A DNA stretch of 64,000 nt from Heliomarina baculiformis (GCF_019966545.1 NZ_JAIMIC010000007.1:124001-188000), one strand, 5' to 3'. Positions 45,830-54,791 are shown, counted from the first letter of the stretch. Notes: a model not told the origin generated them from the sequence alone. Made by a program: numbers and translations.

Positions 45830-46321
45830 TTGTTCCTTTATCGTTTCCTCATTTTCCCGCTGTTTTTTGCCCTCGCCGCCATGCCCGCGACAGGCCAGAC
45901 GAATGTCGCCTTCGGGGGCATCAAGGCCGACCCAACCCTCCCTGTCGAGGTCACGGCAGATTCGCTGGACGTGAACCAGGCAGACGGATCGGCGGAATTC
46001 AAAGGTAACGTGCGCATCGGTCAGGGTGAGATGCGGATCTCGGCCCAGCGCGTCCTCGTCATCTACAATCAGGATCAAAGCACCATCCAGCGGATGGAAG
46101 CCGTGGGCAATGTGGTTCTGGTCAGCGGCCCCGACGCGGCCGAAGCCGATCGCGCCGATTACAGCATCGATACAGGCGTGATCGTGATGACCGGCAACGT
46201 CCTGTTGACGCAGGGCGCAAACGCGCTTTCTTCCAACAACATGACGGTGAACCTCACGACCGGCACGGCCCAGATGAACGGGCGTGTGCGTACCATCCTT
46301 CAGAACGACGGCGGCAACTGA
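45830..46321 (+). CDS. lptA: LPS transport periplasmic protein LptA
   Basis: 163 residues starting at TTG 45830, 5 bases after the lptC stop. The TTG start gives a complete signal peptide (FLYRFLIFPLFFALAAMPATG, split by the cleavage region); the next ATG (45881) would remove it. The body is an OstA/LptA domain with the LEVTADSLDV-like opening (VEVTADSLDVNQADG) and bridging strands, ending FRTILQ-like (VRTILQNDGGN). Forms the periplasmic LPS bridge. One base separates its stop from lptB. Confidence 0.85.
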   Translation: MFLYRFLIFPLFFALAAMPATGQTNVAFGGIKADPTLPVEVTADSLDVNQADGSAEFKGNVRIGQGEMRISAQRVLVIYNQDQSTIQRMEAVGNVVLVSGPDAAEADRADYSIDTGVIVMTGNVLLTQGANALSSNNMTVNLTTGTAQMNGRVRTILQNDGGN

Positions 46322-46322
46322 T

Positions 46323-47081
46323 ATGGCCCGCCCGACGCTTGTGACGAGTTCGGATAAAACCGGACTCCAGATCTCTCATCTGCGGAAATCCTACCGCAAG
46401 AAAATGGTGATCCGCGACGTCACCATGTCCCTGCACCGGGGGGAGGTCGTCGCGCTGCTCGGCCCCAACGGGTCAGGCAAGACCACGTCCTTTTACGCAA
46501 TTGCCGGGCTGGTGTTCCCCGAGGCCGGTTCGGTCACGATTGACGGCACCATCGTCACAACCCTGCCGATGTACCGCCGCGCACGTCTCGGAATCGGTTA
46601 TCTGCCGCAGGAAATGTCGATCTTTCGCGGTCTCAGCGTCGAAGACAATATCTCGGCCGTGCTCGACATCACTTACGATGACAAAAGCAAGCGCCGCGAA
46701 CGGCTCGAGGAACTCCTTTCGGATTTCTCCATCGAACATCTGCGCCGCGCCCCCGCACTTGCCCTTTCGGGCGGTGAACGGCGTCGTGTCGAAATCGCGC
46801 GGTGCCTTGCGGCCGAGCCGAAATACCTGCTGCTCGACGAACCCTTTGCCGGAGTCGACCCGATCTCGGTCAACGAAATCCGACATCTCGTCTCCGATCT
46901 CAAGAATCGGGGAATCGGCGTGCTGATCACCGACCACAACGTTCGCGAGACGCTCGAAATCGTCGATCGCGCTTATATCTTGCACGATGGTCAGGTTCTG
47001 ATGTCCGGCACGCCCGAAGAAGTTGTCGAGAACGAAAATGTCAGGCGCGTCTATCTCGGCGAAAATTTTCGTATTTCCTAA
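46323..47081 (+). CDS. lptB: LPS export ABC transporter ATP-binding protein LptB
   Basis: 252 residues from ATG 46323. Walker A LLGPNGSGKTT, Q-loop YLPQEMSIFRGL, signature LSGGERRRVEIARCL, Walker B LLLDEPFAGVDP and switch H in ITDHNVRETL; the QEMSIFR and FAGVDPI forms are specific to LptB. Powers LPS extraction from the inner membrane with LptFG (not in this window). The 249 bp following it contain no gene, whereas many proteobacteria have rpoN at this place. Confidence 0.95.
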   Translation: MARPTLVTSSDKTGLQISHLRKSYRKKMVIRDVTMSLHRGEVVALLGPNGSGKTTSFYAIAGLVFPEAGSVTIDGTIVTTLPMYRRARLGIGYLPQEMSIFRGLSVEDNISAVLDITYDDKSKRRERLEELLSDFSIEHLRRAPALALSGGERRRVEIARCLAAEPKYLLLDEPFAGVDPISVNEIRHLVSDLKNRGIGVLITDHNVRETLEIVDRAYILHDGQVLMSGTPEEVVENENVRRVYLGENFRIS

Positions 47082-47142
47082 GGAAATCGGCAAGTTGCGG
47101 CAATTTGCGCGCAAAATGGCAAGCCGTTTCATCCGCTTTTCG

Positions 47143-47175
47143 TTGACAGCAAGCCTGCGTGGTGCCTCAATTGAG
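47143..47175 (+). promoter_or_regulatory. candidate promoter/operator upstream of hpf
   Basis: TTGACA (47143-47148) is a perfect -35 box; the -10 position is occupied by the palindrome CTCAATTGAG (47166-47175), which resembles TATAAT poorly. The 249-bp lptB-hpf gap otherwise holds only the AAGGAG ribosome-binding site before hpf. Confidence 0.35.
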
Positions 47176-47330
47176 ATATGGTGAATGCATGGCTCACGCG
47201 GCTTCTTGTTACCGCCCGGAATACGGGCCGGACCGCTGGACCCATTTTTTACCTATTTCCAGTCATCCGATAAAGTTAACGCCCGCTTTCCAAGCGGAGC
47301 GTCTGAGGATGCCAATCTGAAGGAGCACAA

Positions 47331-47906
47331 ATGCGGTACCAAATCAGTGGCAAACAGATCGACATCGGCGAGGCTCTTCAAACCCATGTGCAGACCGAGC
47401 TGAACGAGATCGTGAGTAAATATGCCGGCCGTCCGACGGATGCGAACGTGATTTTCTCAAAATCCGCACATGAGTATGTGTGCGAGGCCACGATCCATCT
47501 CTCGACTGGTCTGACTGCTGCCGCCAAGGCTAAAGCGACCGAGATCTACTCGGCATTCGACAGCTGTGGCGAGAAGATGGACAAGCAGTTACGCCGCTAT
47601 AAACGCCGTCTCAAGGACCATCATCGTGATCGGTCGGAACCGGTTGAACTCTTGGGCGCATCCTCCTATATCCTCGCCGCAGAAGAGCAATCGGAAGATG
47701 CCGAGCCGGATTCGCTTCAACCAATTATCGTTGCTGAGATGGAAATGCAGATACCTTCATTGTCTGTAGGCGAGGCCGTTATGCAAATGGAATTGGCAGG
47801 AGCCCCCGTGCTGATCTTCCGTAACGAAGGTAAACAGGGTTTGAACGTGGTTTATCGCCGCGACGATGGTAACATCGGCTGGATCGACCCGCGCAATCAG
47901 GACTAG
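47331..47906 (+). CDS. hpf: ribosome hibernation promoting factor, long form
   Basis: 191 residues. N-terminal S30AE domain (1-105; MRYQISGKQIDIGEAL, basic segment KQLRRYKRRLKDHHRDR) that binds the 30S A/P site region, and a C-terminal dimerisation domain (about 130-190; SVGEAVMQMELAGAPVLIFR). The long form joins two 70S ribosomes into 100S particles in stationary phase. AAGGAG ribosome-binding site. Followed by ptsN as in the rpoN region of other proteobacteria. Confidence 0.94.
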   Translation: MRYQISGKQIDIGEALQTHVQTELNEIVSKYAGRPTDANVIFSKSAHEYVCEATIHLSTGLTAAAKAKATEIYSAFDSCGEKMDKQLRRYKRRLKDHHRDRSEPVELLGASSYILAAEEQSEDAEPDSLQPIIVAEMEMQIPSLSVGEAVMQMELAGAPVLIFRNEGKQGLNVVYRRDDGNIGWIDPRNQD

Positions 47907-47945
47907 CCCCAGAACAGGGGCGCAGCCCACGGAGCACGACACCAT

Positions 47946-48410
47946 ATGGAGCTTTCGAGCATCCTGAAACCCGAAGCCGTTCGCGTCTATGCCGCCGTTT
48001 CAAGCAAGAAACGCCTTTTTCAGGAAATCGGCGACGTTGCCCATGCCTGCCATGGCATCAACGCCCCGGATACTGTCGAAGCATTGCTTGAACGGGAAAG
48101 CCTGGGACCAACCGGCGTCGGACACGGTGTCGCGCTGCCCCATGCGCGACTACCCGGGCTCGATTCCGTAGTCGGAGTCTTCGTGTTGCTGGAAAAGCCG
48201 CTGGATTTCAGTGCGATAGACCGTCAGTCGGTGGATATCGCCTTTGCATTGCTGGCGCCCGAGGAATCGGGCGTCGAGCATCTCAAGGCGCTTGCGCTGG
48301 TGTCGCGCACCCTGCGCGAACCCACGCTCTGCGCCAAGCTGCGGGCAAACCACGACCCCAGCAAGCTTTACGCTCTGCTCACCTCGCCTACCTCGGTCAA
48401 GGCCGCCTAG
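47946..48410 (+). CDS. ptsN: nitrogen phosphotransferase EIIA (PtsN)
   Basis: 154 residues, EIIA-fructose/nitrogen domain. Phosphorylated histidine is H66 in GVALPHARLP. Regulatory component of the PTS-Ntr chain (with PtsP and NPr), which adjusts potassium and nitrogen/carbon functions rather than sugar transport. Lies 39 bp after hpf, likely one operon. Its 3' end overlaps that of the convergent sulfotransferase-like gene by 14 bp. Confidence 0.93.
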   Translation: MELSSILKPEAVRVYAAVSSKKRLFQEIGDVAHACHGINAPDTVEALLERESLGPTGVGHGVALPHARLPGLDSVVGVFVLLEKPLDFSAIDRQSVDIAFALLAPEESGVEHLKALALVSRTLREPTLCAKLRANHDPSKLYALLTSPTSVKAA

Positions 48411-49833
48411 GCAGACCGGGCGGTGTCCAAGGCCGCATTGCGAAGATCATGAAATCCCGCTGGTAGATTGACCCGATCATGACGGCGATCTCGCTGTCGT
48501 ACACATCCGCCAGCACGTAGGGGCCACAGGGCTCATCGCGTTGAATATCGCGCGGATAGGTGATTCCCACATGTGAAGCCAACATGCTCAGCAACATGGT
48601 ATCGTTCTCCCGAACCATGATATCCGGCGATTTGAATTCGGCAAAACCGGCGACAATCTGCGCCTGCGTCGCCCATGACGCATCCACGCGAATCCCCGTC
48701 TGACCGGCAAGGTTGGATCTGACGAATCCAAGAAATCCCTTGAACGCGGCCCGGTGATCTTCCACCGAATAGCTCTCGTCGGGCGCGCCCTCCGGCAGCG
48801 GCAGCTTGAACTGCCGCCGCAGGGTGTCGCGAATCTGCGCATAGCTCCCGGTGCCCGTATTTAGAATTCTCCTGCAAAAGACCTCGTGCACCCGATCCGC
48901 CGGATGCCGCAGAACCGTGAAACTCCGGTGAACTTCCTGCGTGCGCAACCACTGGCGCAGGTCTTTCTGGGTCATCTTCCGCTTCAACGCGGACGCCGGC
49001 ACGCCTTCCAGCTCACCCATCCAGTTCGCAATCGTTTCGGCAGGCCCGCCCGGAATAGGCATAAAGAGCAACGGCAGGCTGTTACCCGCAATGTAACTTG
49101 GCACCGCAGGTCCACGGCGCGGCTCGAAATTTGGTGTACGTGTCAGGTTGAACGCGTCCAGATCGGCCAGCGCGCGTTCCATTTCTCTCGGGTTAGAGAC
49201 TTTCTCGGCTACGGGCCCGGGGTTCTGAATCTTGAGGCTCGTATCCAGCGCCTCGAGTTTTTCACCGCAGCCCAGCCATTGCGCCAGCCCATTCATCACA
49301 TCGAGATCGCGCAGGTCCTCGTAAGCGATGTAAAACCCGGTCTGTCCGGACACCTGCATCCGGTTCAGCAGCTTGACCTGAAAATTCTGAAGCTCTCCAA
49401 CGTAGCCCGCAAACTCCACCCCGTCGAAATCGGCCAGCGCCTCCTTCCGGCGTTTGACATCGGTCAGCTTCCATTGGTTCGTCGCCTTGGCGATCTTCCA
49501 CGACACGTAACTTTCCAGCGGATTACGGGTCAGGATGATCTTGGCGCATCGTGGGTCGTCGAGCATGACATCCAGAACGCGCGGATCGTGATCGTGGAAA
49601 TACCGGAACCCTGCAAGCCCCGGCGCCGATTTGACCGCATCGATCAGGAGGGATGGATCGGCATCCCTTGTTTCCTTGTCGATCCCAAAAATCTCGGACT
49701 TGTTCGGATACCCGATAAAATGCGGATTGAACGCCTCGCCCAGACAACTCATCCCATCGAAGGCGTTCAAGTTGGTTTCAAGCAGGTTCGATCCGGTTCG
49801 CATCTCTGCAAACACCACAAAATAGTCGAACAT
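48397..49833 (-). CDS. two-part sulfotransferase-like protein
   Basis: 478 residues. The N-terminal 230 residues follow the Stf0/NodH-type sulfotransferase pattern: PAPS 5'-phosphosulfate loop in FAEMRTGSNLLET near residue 10, and the 3'-phosphate-binding stretch ILTRNPLESYVSWK near 100. The C-terminal half (about 250-460) resembles a second, diverged sulfotransferase fold (PLLFMPIPGGPAETIANW, FTVLRHPADRVHEVF). Expected to transfer sulfate from PAPS to a glycan. Faces ptsN with a 14-bp convergent overlap and heads away from a glycosyltransferase cluster. A PAP phosphatase gene (cysQ) lies 7 kb away. Confidence 0.72.
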   Translation of the reverse strand: MFDYFVVFAEMRTGSNLLETNLNAFDGMSCLGEAFNPHFIGYPNKSEIFGIDKETRDADPSLLIDAVKSAPGLAGFRYFHDHDPRVLDVMLDDPRCAKIILTRNPLESYVSWKIAKATNQWKLTDVKRRKEALADFDGVEFAGYVGELQNFQVKLLNRMQVSGQTGFYIAYEDLRDLDVMNGLAQWLGCGEKLEALDTSLKIQNPGPVAEKVSNPREMERALADLDAFNLTRTPNFEPRRGPAVPSYIAGNSLPLLFMPIPGGPAETIANWMGELEGVPASALKRKMTQKDLRQWLRTQEVHRSFTVLRHPADRVHEVFCRRILNTGTGSYAQIRDTLRRQFKLPLPEGAPDESYSVEDHRAAFKGFLGFVRSNLAGQTGIRVDASWATQAQIVAGFAEFKSPDIMVRENDTMLLSMLASHVGITYPRDIQRDEPCGPYVLADVYDSEIAVMIGSIYQRDFMIFAMRPWTPPGLPRRP

Positions 49834-49850
49834 AGTCCCTCTGGTTATTA

Positions 49851-51548
49851 TTACCGCACTAGGTACGGTCTTTGCTTTATGGCTGGCATCTCCTGCGGTT
49901 CCTGCTCAACGGGGAAATCCCCCATGAGATAGGGATGCATGCCTTCGTTCTTCAGCTTCTGAAGAAATTGTCCAAAGCCGGCAAGATCCTCCAGTCGCGG
50001 TGCCTCGCCGATCCAGCGCGATTTCTTCTGCGCGATTTCGTCCAGGACGGTCTGCAACGGCTCCATCGGAGATTCAATGAATTCCGCCATCGACCAGATC
50101 CGGATCTGTGCATTCGCATGGTTTGACCGCAGAATTGCCAGCTGTTCGCTTTCCACGCGCTGAAGCCGCGCCGCTTCGCTGCGCAGGGTCGAAAAGTTCT
50201 TTTTCGAGCGGAACAGCGGCACCGCCCAAGCTCCGGTGACAACCGAGATCTGCGCGTTCGGATCCCGCGCCATGATCCAGTTGACGTCCTGATTGTCGCG
50301 CGGGCTGAACTGGAAACATTGCCGTTCGCCCCGCGTGTTCCAGATCAGGTTGGTCAGGAACCGCTCGGGCGCATGATCCCGCGTCGCGGCATTATCGGTC
50401 AGCGCGCCATCGATGACGTTTTCCCCGCCCGCGAACTCGACCCGTTTCGGTGCAAAAAGATGCCCGTGTACCCGCGTGCCAGAGGCATTCGCCAGCCAGT
50501 CTTCGAAATCCACGAAAAGCTCGGAAAAACCCTGAAAGACCGAATAGGGGTGGGCAGTGATCCCGTTTTCGTGCCCGCTACGAGGCATCCGGCTTTGCAT
50601 GTAAAGACCCGGCCTGCCGCGAGTGCGCCGCTCCACCGCCTTGGCGAATATCCTGTCGATTTTCGCCGGATTAGGCTCCGCTTTTTTCATCGCGCCCGCA
50701 TCGTCCGTCAGGAAAGCGCGGTAAAGCCGCTCTGCGCCCGGCCAGATCTTGCGGGCAACGAAACAGTCCGAGCGCCGCAGCAATTGCAGGTGGTCATCGT
50801 AGAACACATGCGGCTTGCCTTGGTAGTCGAACTTGGAAAGCGTCAGCGACCGGCTTTCGATATTGCGCGAGTAAAGCCGCGCCAAGGTCTGGTAATAGCT
50901 TTCATCCGGGATCCAGACCCGCCGGAAATACCTGTCATGCATGGCGCGTTCTGGTGACATGAGGATACGCGACAAGGTCTCGCGGCTCAGGCACCACCAC
51001 TGGCTGCCCATATGTGGCACTAACCCTCGGGGAATACGACGTTTGAGCTTGAACCGACGCTGCATGTCCACCCATTTGTCGAACAACCGCCGCTGCCGTT
51101 TCCATGAAAACGGAAAGCGGAGCGTGAACCGCTCTTCACCCAGCCCGCCTACGATCCACGGCACATCCGAGGTCGTCGCGCTTTCGATGAAGTCGGTCTG
51201 GGGCCGCGCCGCAAGGTAATCGACCAGTTCCGCGACCGGGCGCAGGGGCAGGCAGGACCCCGAGGCAAGAAAGACGTGGCTCACGTCCGGAAAACTCGCC
51301 AGCATGGTCTCGGATGCAGCCTGCGAGGCAGCCACGATACCCCAGGTCCCCCATTCGCAGCGATGCCGCTTGCTGAAACGGATCAGCGGATCCGGTCGCA
51401 GCCGGTCACGCAGCGTGCGGAAATCCCTGCGCGACACGCTCTTGTCCACATGCAGAACCACCGGGCACCCCGACGCCGTCCAGTGCCGCGCGACCTGCGC
51501 CGCGCGCTCAAGCGAGTTGTGCACCAGCATGACGATACCGATGCTCAT
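49851..51548 (-). CDS. GT14-like beta-1,6-N-acetylglucosaminyltransferase with extra C-terminal domain
   Basis: 565 residues. N-terminal 280 residues match the core-2/I-branching enzyme family: MSIGIVMLVHNSLERAAQV, HVDKSVSRRDF, HVFLASGSCLPLRPV and MGSQWWCLSRETL. The remaining part (about 300-565) is a separate domain found on Rhodobacterales members, with no known activity (ERFLTNLIWNTRGERQCFQF). Soluble, lacking a signal sequence, so it acts in the cytosol on a lipid- or sugar-linked acceptor. Overlaps the next glycosyltransferase by 4 bases. Confidence 0.78.
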   Translation of the reverse strand: MSIGIVMLVHNSLERAAQVARHWTASGCPVVLHVDKSVSRRDFRTLRDRLRPDPLIRFSKRHRCEWGTWGIVAASQAASETMLASFPDVSHVFLASGSCLPLRPVAELVDYLAARPQTDFIESATTSDVPWIVGGLGEERFTLRFPFSWKRQRRLFDKWVDMQRRFKLKRRIPRGLVPHMGSQWWCLSRETLSRILMSPERAMHDRYFRRVWIPDESYYQTLARLYSRNIESRSLTLSKFDYQGKPHVFYDDHLQLLRRSDCFVARKIWPGAERLYRAFLTDDAGAMKKAEPNPAKIDRIFAKAVERRTRGRPGLYMQSRMPRSGHENGITAHPYSVFQGFSELFVDFEDWLANASGTRVHGHLFAPKRVEFAGGENVIDGALTDNAATRDHAPERFLTNLIWNTRGERQCFQFSPRDNQDVNWIMARDPNAQISVVTGAWAVPLFRSKKNFSTLRSEAARLQRVESEQLAILRSNHANAQIRIWSMAEFIESPMEPLQTVLDEIAQKKSRWIGEAPRLEDLAGFGQFLQKLKNEGMHPYLMGDFPVEQEPQEMPAIKQRPYLVR

Positions 51549-52555
51549 GCCCAGTTCCCCTTGGACATCAGCCCCAGGATTTCAAGCTGGCGCCAGTTGA
51601 TGTACTTCTCGCTGCTCGGACACCAAAGGTCCGGACTCTCCTTCGATCCCCTTGCATAGGCTCTGTATTCGGCGGAATCCGCGTAATGCTGGCCCCGCTC
51701 CATCTCTTCCCGCGCCTTCCCGCGAAAGGTATCAAGAAACTTGGTGTGGAGCAGCGCGCCGGATGCTTTCTCTCCGCCCCATTCATCATAGACATGGTTC
51801 AGCCCGCGCGGCAGCAGCATGTGGGTCGAGCTGACATAGGTGAACTTGCGGTCCCATTTCACCAGCGGGATCTTGTTCAGCGCGGGCGCTTCCCATGGTT
51901 TCTCCGCAAAGAACATACGGCTGCGTGGTCCGCCCTGAATCCAGAGATTGCCATAGGTCGGGTTGGGCCGGATCGTGTAATTGCCCGAGTCGAACCAGCA
52001 GGCGATCTCAAGCGGGTCCTGCCCGGCCACATAGGGCTGCGCGTCCAGAGGACCTTTTGGATAGACATCGATCAGCATTGCCGAGAAACTGCGGATCGAC
52101 GAACTGTCGAGCCAGTCGGTCAGCGCCGGAATGGGGCGTGTATCGCAGAACGGATAGACAAAAAGCTCGTCCGGATCGACGACCAGCGTCCAATGACCAT
52201 GGGCAAATTTCCGGCACAGCCGGTTCACCCAGTCGACGCCGAAACTGGATTTCAGATAGCTTCCCGATGTCGTCCAGACCGAGATATCCGCCTGACCACC
52301 CAACAGCTCAAGCGTGGCGTCCGTGCTGTCGTTATCGATAAAGAGAAAATGCCCGACGCCAAGGTTGCGGTAATATTCAAGGAAATAGGGAAGCCGCACG
52401 GATTCATTTCGCATGGTGGACACCAGCAGGATATCATCCGGCCGGATAGCCGATGTATTGTCCTGGAACAGTGTCAGTTCCAGCGACTTACGCATCGACC
52501 TGAGAATACGACGGCGCCGCCGTACCCTCATCTTATAAGAGTCCCAAAGGCCCAA
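51545..52555 (-). CDS. glycosyltransferase, Glyco_tranf_2_4 family (copy A)
   Basis: 336 residues. Very basic start (KMRVRRRRRILRS), then the domain from about 40: VSTMRNESVRLPYFLEYYRN, HFLFIDNDSTDATLE and the DxD-type metal site LVVDPDELFVYP. About 40% similar by eye to the protein at 52749-53798, with shared landmarks such as FGVDWVNRL versus FGVDWTNWL and the MFFAEKPWEAPALNKIPLVKW region. Sugar donor and acceptor unknown. Translationally coupled to the GT14-like gene. Confidence 0.82.
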   Translation of the reverse strand: MGLWDSYKMRVRRRRRILRSMRKSLELTLFQDNTSAIRPDDILLVSTMRNESVRLPYFLEYYRNLGVGHFLFIDNDSTDATLELLGGQADISVWTTSGSYLKSSFGVDWVNRLCRKFAHGHWTLVVDPDELFVYPFCDTRPIPALTDWLDSSSIRSFSAMLIDVYPKGPLDAQPYVAGQDPLEIACWFDSGNYTIRPNPTYGNLWIQGGPRSRMFFAEKPWEAPALNKIPLVKWDRKFTYVSSTHMLLPRGLNHVYDEWGGEKASGALLHTKFLDTFRGKAREEMERGQHYADSAEYRAYARGSKESPDLWCPSSEKYINWRQLEILGLMSKGNWA

Positions 52556-52748
52556 TCTTTCTGCCCAACCCCATATTCACACGCGCCCGGCAACCCGGTT
52601 GTGTGCGTCACGGCGTGTTCGCGCCCATACCCCTAGTGTAAAAGGTCAATTAATTTACAATTCATTACAAGGAGAATAACCGCCGAATTTAAGACCTCTG
52701 TAACCGTTGCGCCCCCGATGGGAAAGCCCGGACCGTCTCAATACGGGG

Positions 52749-53798
52749 CTATTTCTTATCCAGATCCCGCATCAGACCAAGTTCGACCAGTTGCTTCCAG
52801 CCTTGATAGCGCACGGAGTCCTCATGCCAAAGCTCCGGTGCGGTCCCGATTTTCGCGTAATAGTCTCTGAATTTTCGCGGTTCGTTGAAATGCTGTTTAC
52901 GCGTGGCATCCTCACGCGCGCGCTCGATGATGTCTGGCAGGAACTTGCTGTGCAGCAACACGCCCGAAGGCTGCGCTCCCCCCGGACCGTCATAGGCCAT
53001 GTTCAGATCTGGCGGCAGCAGCGCGTGGCAGGAATTGACCAGCGCCCAGCGCCTGTTCCAGCGGACCAGCGGCAGTTTGTTCAGCGTGGGCGCGCGCCGG
53101 GGTTCATCGGCAAAGAACACCCTCTCGCGCACGCCCCCTTGTACCCAGAGATTGCGTATCGGGGTCTGGCGCCGGCAGCGATAGGGCCCCGCGTCAAACC
53201 ACGGAAGCGCCTTAATAGGGTCTGTTTCAGTCTCTGATCCGGGTTCTTTCTTACCCAGCGGCCCCGTGGCATACATGTCCAGCATCAGGGCACCAAAAAG
53301 ATTTTGCCCTCTCGCCTCCAAAGCCCTGGTCAGCCCCGCAAGGTCAAGTTCGTCCATGCGCGGATAGACCAGCAGCTCATCCGCATCCAGCACCAGGCAC
53401 CAGCGTCCATGCCCGTAGCGCGCCAAAAGCCAGTTGGTCCAGTCTACGCCGAACCGCGCCTTGCGGTAACTCACCTTGGTCCGCCAGAGGGAAACATCCT
53501 CCTGATCCTGCAAGAGCGCCGCCGTATCATCGGTGCTGTCGTTGTCGACAACCAGGAAATGCCCGACTCCCAGGCCGCGATAGTATTTCAGAAAATGCGG
53601 CAACCGGGCAGCTTCGTTGCGAAGAACCAATAAAACAAGAATATCGCCGGCACCGATCCGACCAGTTCTGTCCATCACCGATTTCAGGTCATGGCGACTT
53701 CGAAAGGCCCGCCACAAAAGGCGGCGTCTTTTCCAGCGCATTCGATAGGCGGCGAGCAGCCCTATCCTTGCTGCGGTTCGATCCGCAGCTTCTGTCAT
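52749..53798 (-). CDS. glycosyltransferase, Glyco_tranf_2_4 family (copy B)
   Basis: 349 residues, paralogue of the neighbouring copy A and in the same orientation, separated by 193 bp. Landmarks: LLVLRNEAARLPHFLKYYRG, HFLVVDNDSTDDT, the metal site LVLDADELLVYP and VFFADEPRRAPTLNKLPLVRW. Acts on a nucleotide-sugar donor; specificity unknown. Lies 10 bp from the galE stop codon on the same strand, so galE may be transcribed into it. Confidence 0.82.
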   Translation of the reverse strand: MTEAADRTAARIGLLAAYRMRWKRRRLLWRAFRSRHDLKSVMDRTGRIGAGDILVLLVLRNEAARLPHFLKYYRGLGVGHFLVVDNDSTDDTAALLQDQEDVSLWRTKVSYRKARFGVDWTNWLLARYGHGRWCLVLDADELLVYPRMDELDLAGLTRALEARGQNLFGALMLDMYATGPLGKKEPGSETETDPIKALPWFDAGPYRCRRQTPIRNLWVQGGVRERVFFADEPRRAPTLNKLPLVRWNRRWALVNSCHALLPPDLNMAYDGPGGAQPSGVLLHSKFLPDIIERAREDATRKQHFNEPRKFRDYYAKIGTAPELWHEDSVRYQGWKQLVELGLMRDLDKK

Positions 53799-53807
53799 AA
53801 GGGCCGG

Positions 53808-54791
53808 TCAGCCGTCATAGTGACCTGCCTGGTGCCACCGCCAGGCGTCCTCGATCATCCGCCCCATGGTCGAGCGTTCGGGCGTCCAGCCAAGATCGGT
53901 CTCGGCCCGGGTCGATCCGGACACAAGCCGGGTGCAATCCCCGGCACGGCGCGGCCCGATCTCATAGGGCACCTCCCGGTTCGTCACCGCACGCGACTGG
54001 TCGATCACCTCGCGCACCGAAAAACCCGTCCCGGTGCCAAGGTTGAACACCCGGTTTTCCTTACCATCCTTGAGCCATTCCAGACCCAGCACATGCGCAT
54101 CGACCAGATCGCAGACATGCACGTAATCGCGGATACAAGTACCATCGGGCGTGTCGTAATCGGTGCCGAAAACTGTCAGCGCATCACGCTTGCCGTCGAT
54201 CGCGTCCAGCATCAGCGGAATAAGGTGCGTCTCGGGCCGGTGGAACTCGCCCACCTCGGCCTCGGGGTCGGCACCTGCCACGTTGAAATACCGGAAGATC
54301 ACATGGCGCAGCCCATGCGCCGCCCCAAAATCGCGCAGCATGCCCTCGATCGCCAGCTTTGACGCGCCATAGGCGTTCAGCGGTTCCTGTGTGGTGGTTT
54401 CGTCCAGCACCACATTGTCATGCTCACCATAGGTCGCACAGGTCGAGGAGAAAACAAAGTCAAGACAGCCCGCCGCCACCGCCGCTTCCATCAGGGTCAG
54501 CGCCCCGACCACATTGTTGCGCCAGTAGAGACCGGGCTGCGACATCGCCTCGCCAACCTGACTGAGCGAGGCGAAATGCATTACAGCATCGGGCTTGTGC
54601 TTGGCAAAGACGTCGTCCAGACGCGCGCGGTCGCTCAGATCGCCCTGTTCAAAGGGGCCAAATTTGACCGCGTCACGCCATCCGGTGACAAGATTGTCGT
54701 ATGTGACCGGCGTATATCCCGCCTGTTTCAATGCCTTGCACGCGTGCGAGCCAATATAGCCGGCGCCGCCGGTCACGAGTATGGTCTTCAA
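53808..54791 (-). CDS. galE: UDP-glucose 4-epimerase
   Basis: 327 residues, extended short-chain dehydrogenase fold. NAD-binding VTGGAGYIGSHACKAL at the N-terminus, catalytic serine region FSSTCATYGE and YGASK with the active tyrosine and lysine; RYFNVAGADP and TPDGTCIRDYVHVCDL are GalE-specific. Interconverts UDP-glucose and UDP-galactose for surface glycans. Follows galU by 36 bp in the same direction, giving UDP-glucose then UDP-galactose. Confidence 0.94.
   Translation of the reverse strand: MKTILVTGGAGYIGSHACKALKQAGYTPVTYDNLVTGWRDAVKFGPFEQGDLSDRARLDDVFAKHKPDAVMHFASLSQVGEAMSQPGLYWRNNVVGALTLMEAAVAAGCLDFVFSSTCATYGEHDNVVLDETTTQEPLNAYGASKLAIEGMLRDFGAAHGLRHVIFRYFNVAGADPEAEVGEFHRPETHLIPLMLDAIDGKRDALTVFGTDYDTPDGTCIRDYVHVCDLVDAHVLGLEWLKDGKENRVFNLGTGTGFSVREVIDQSRAVTNREVPYEIGPRRAGDCTRLVSGSTRAETDLGWTPERSTMGRMIEDAWRWHQAGHYDG

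Noticed and set aside
52690-52748. Terminator after the copy B glycosyltransferase
   Set aside because: A weak AGCCC / GGGCT pairing with bulges is visible but too poor to call.
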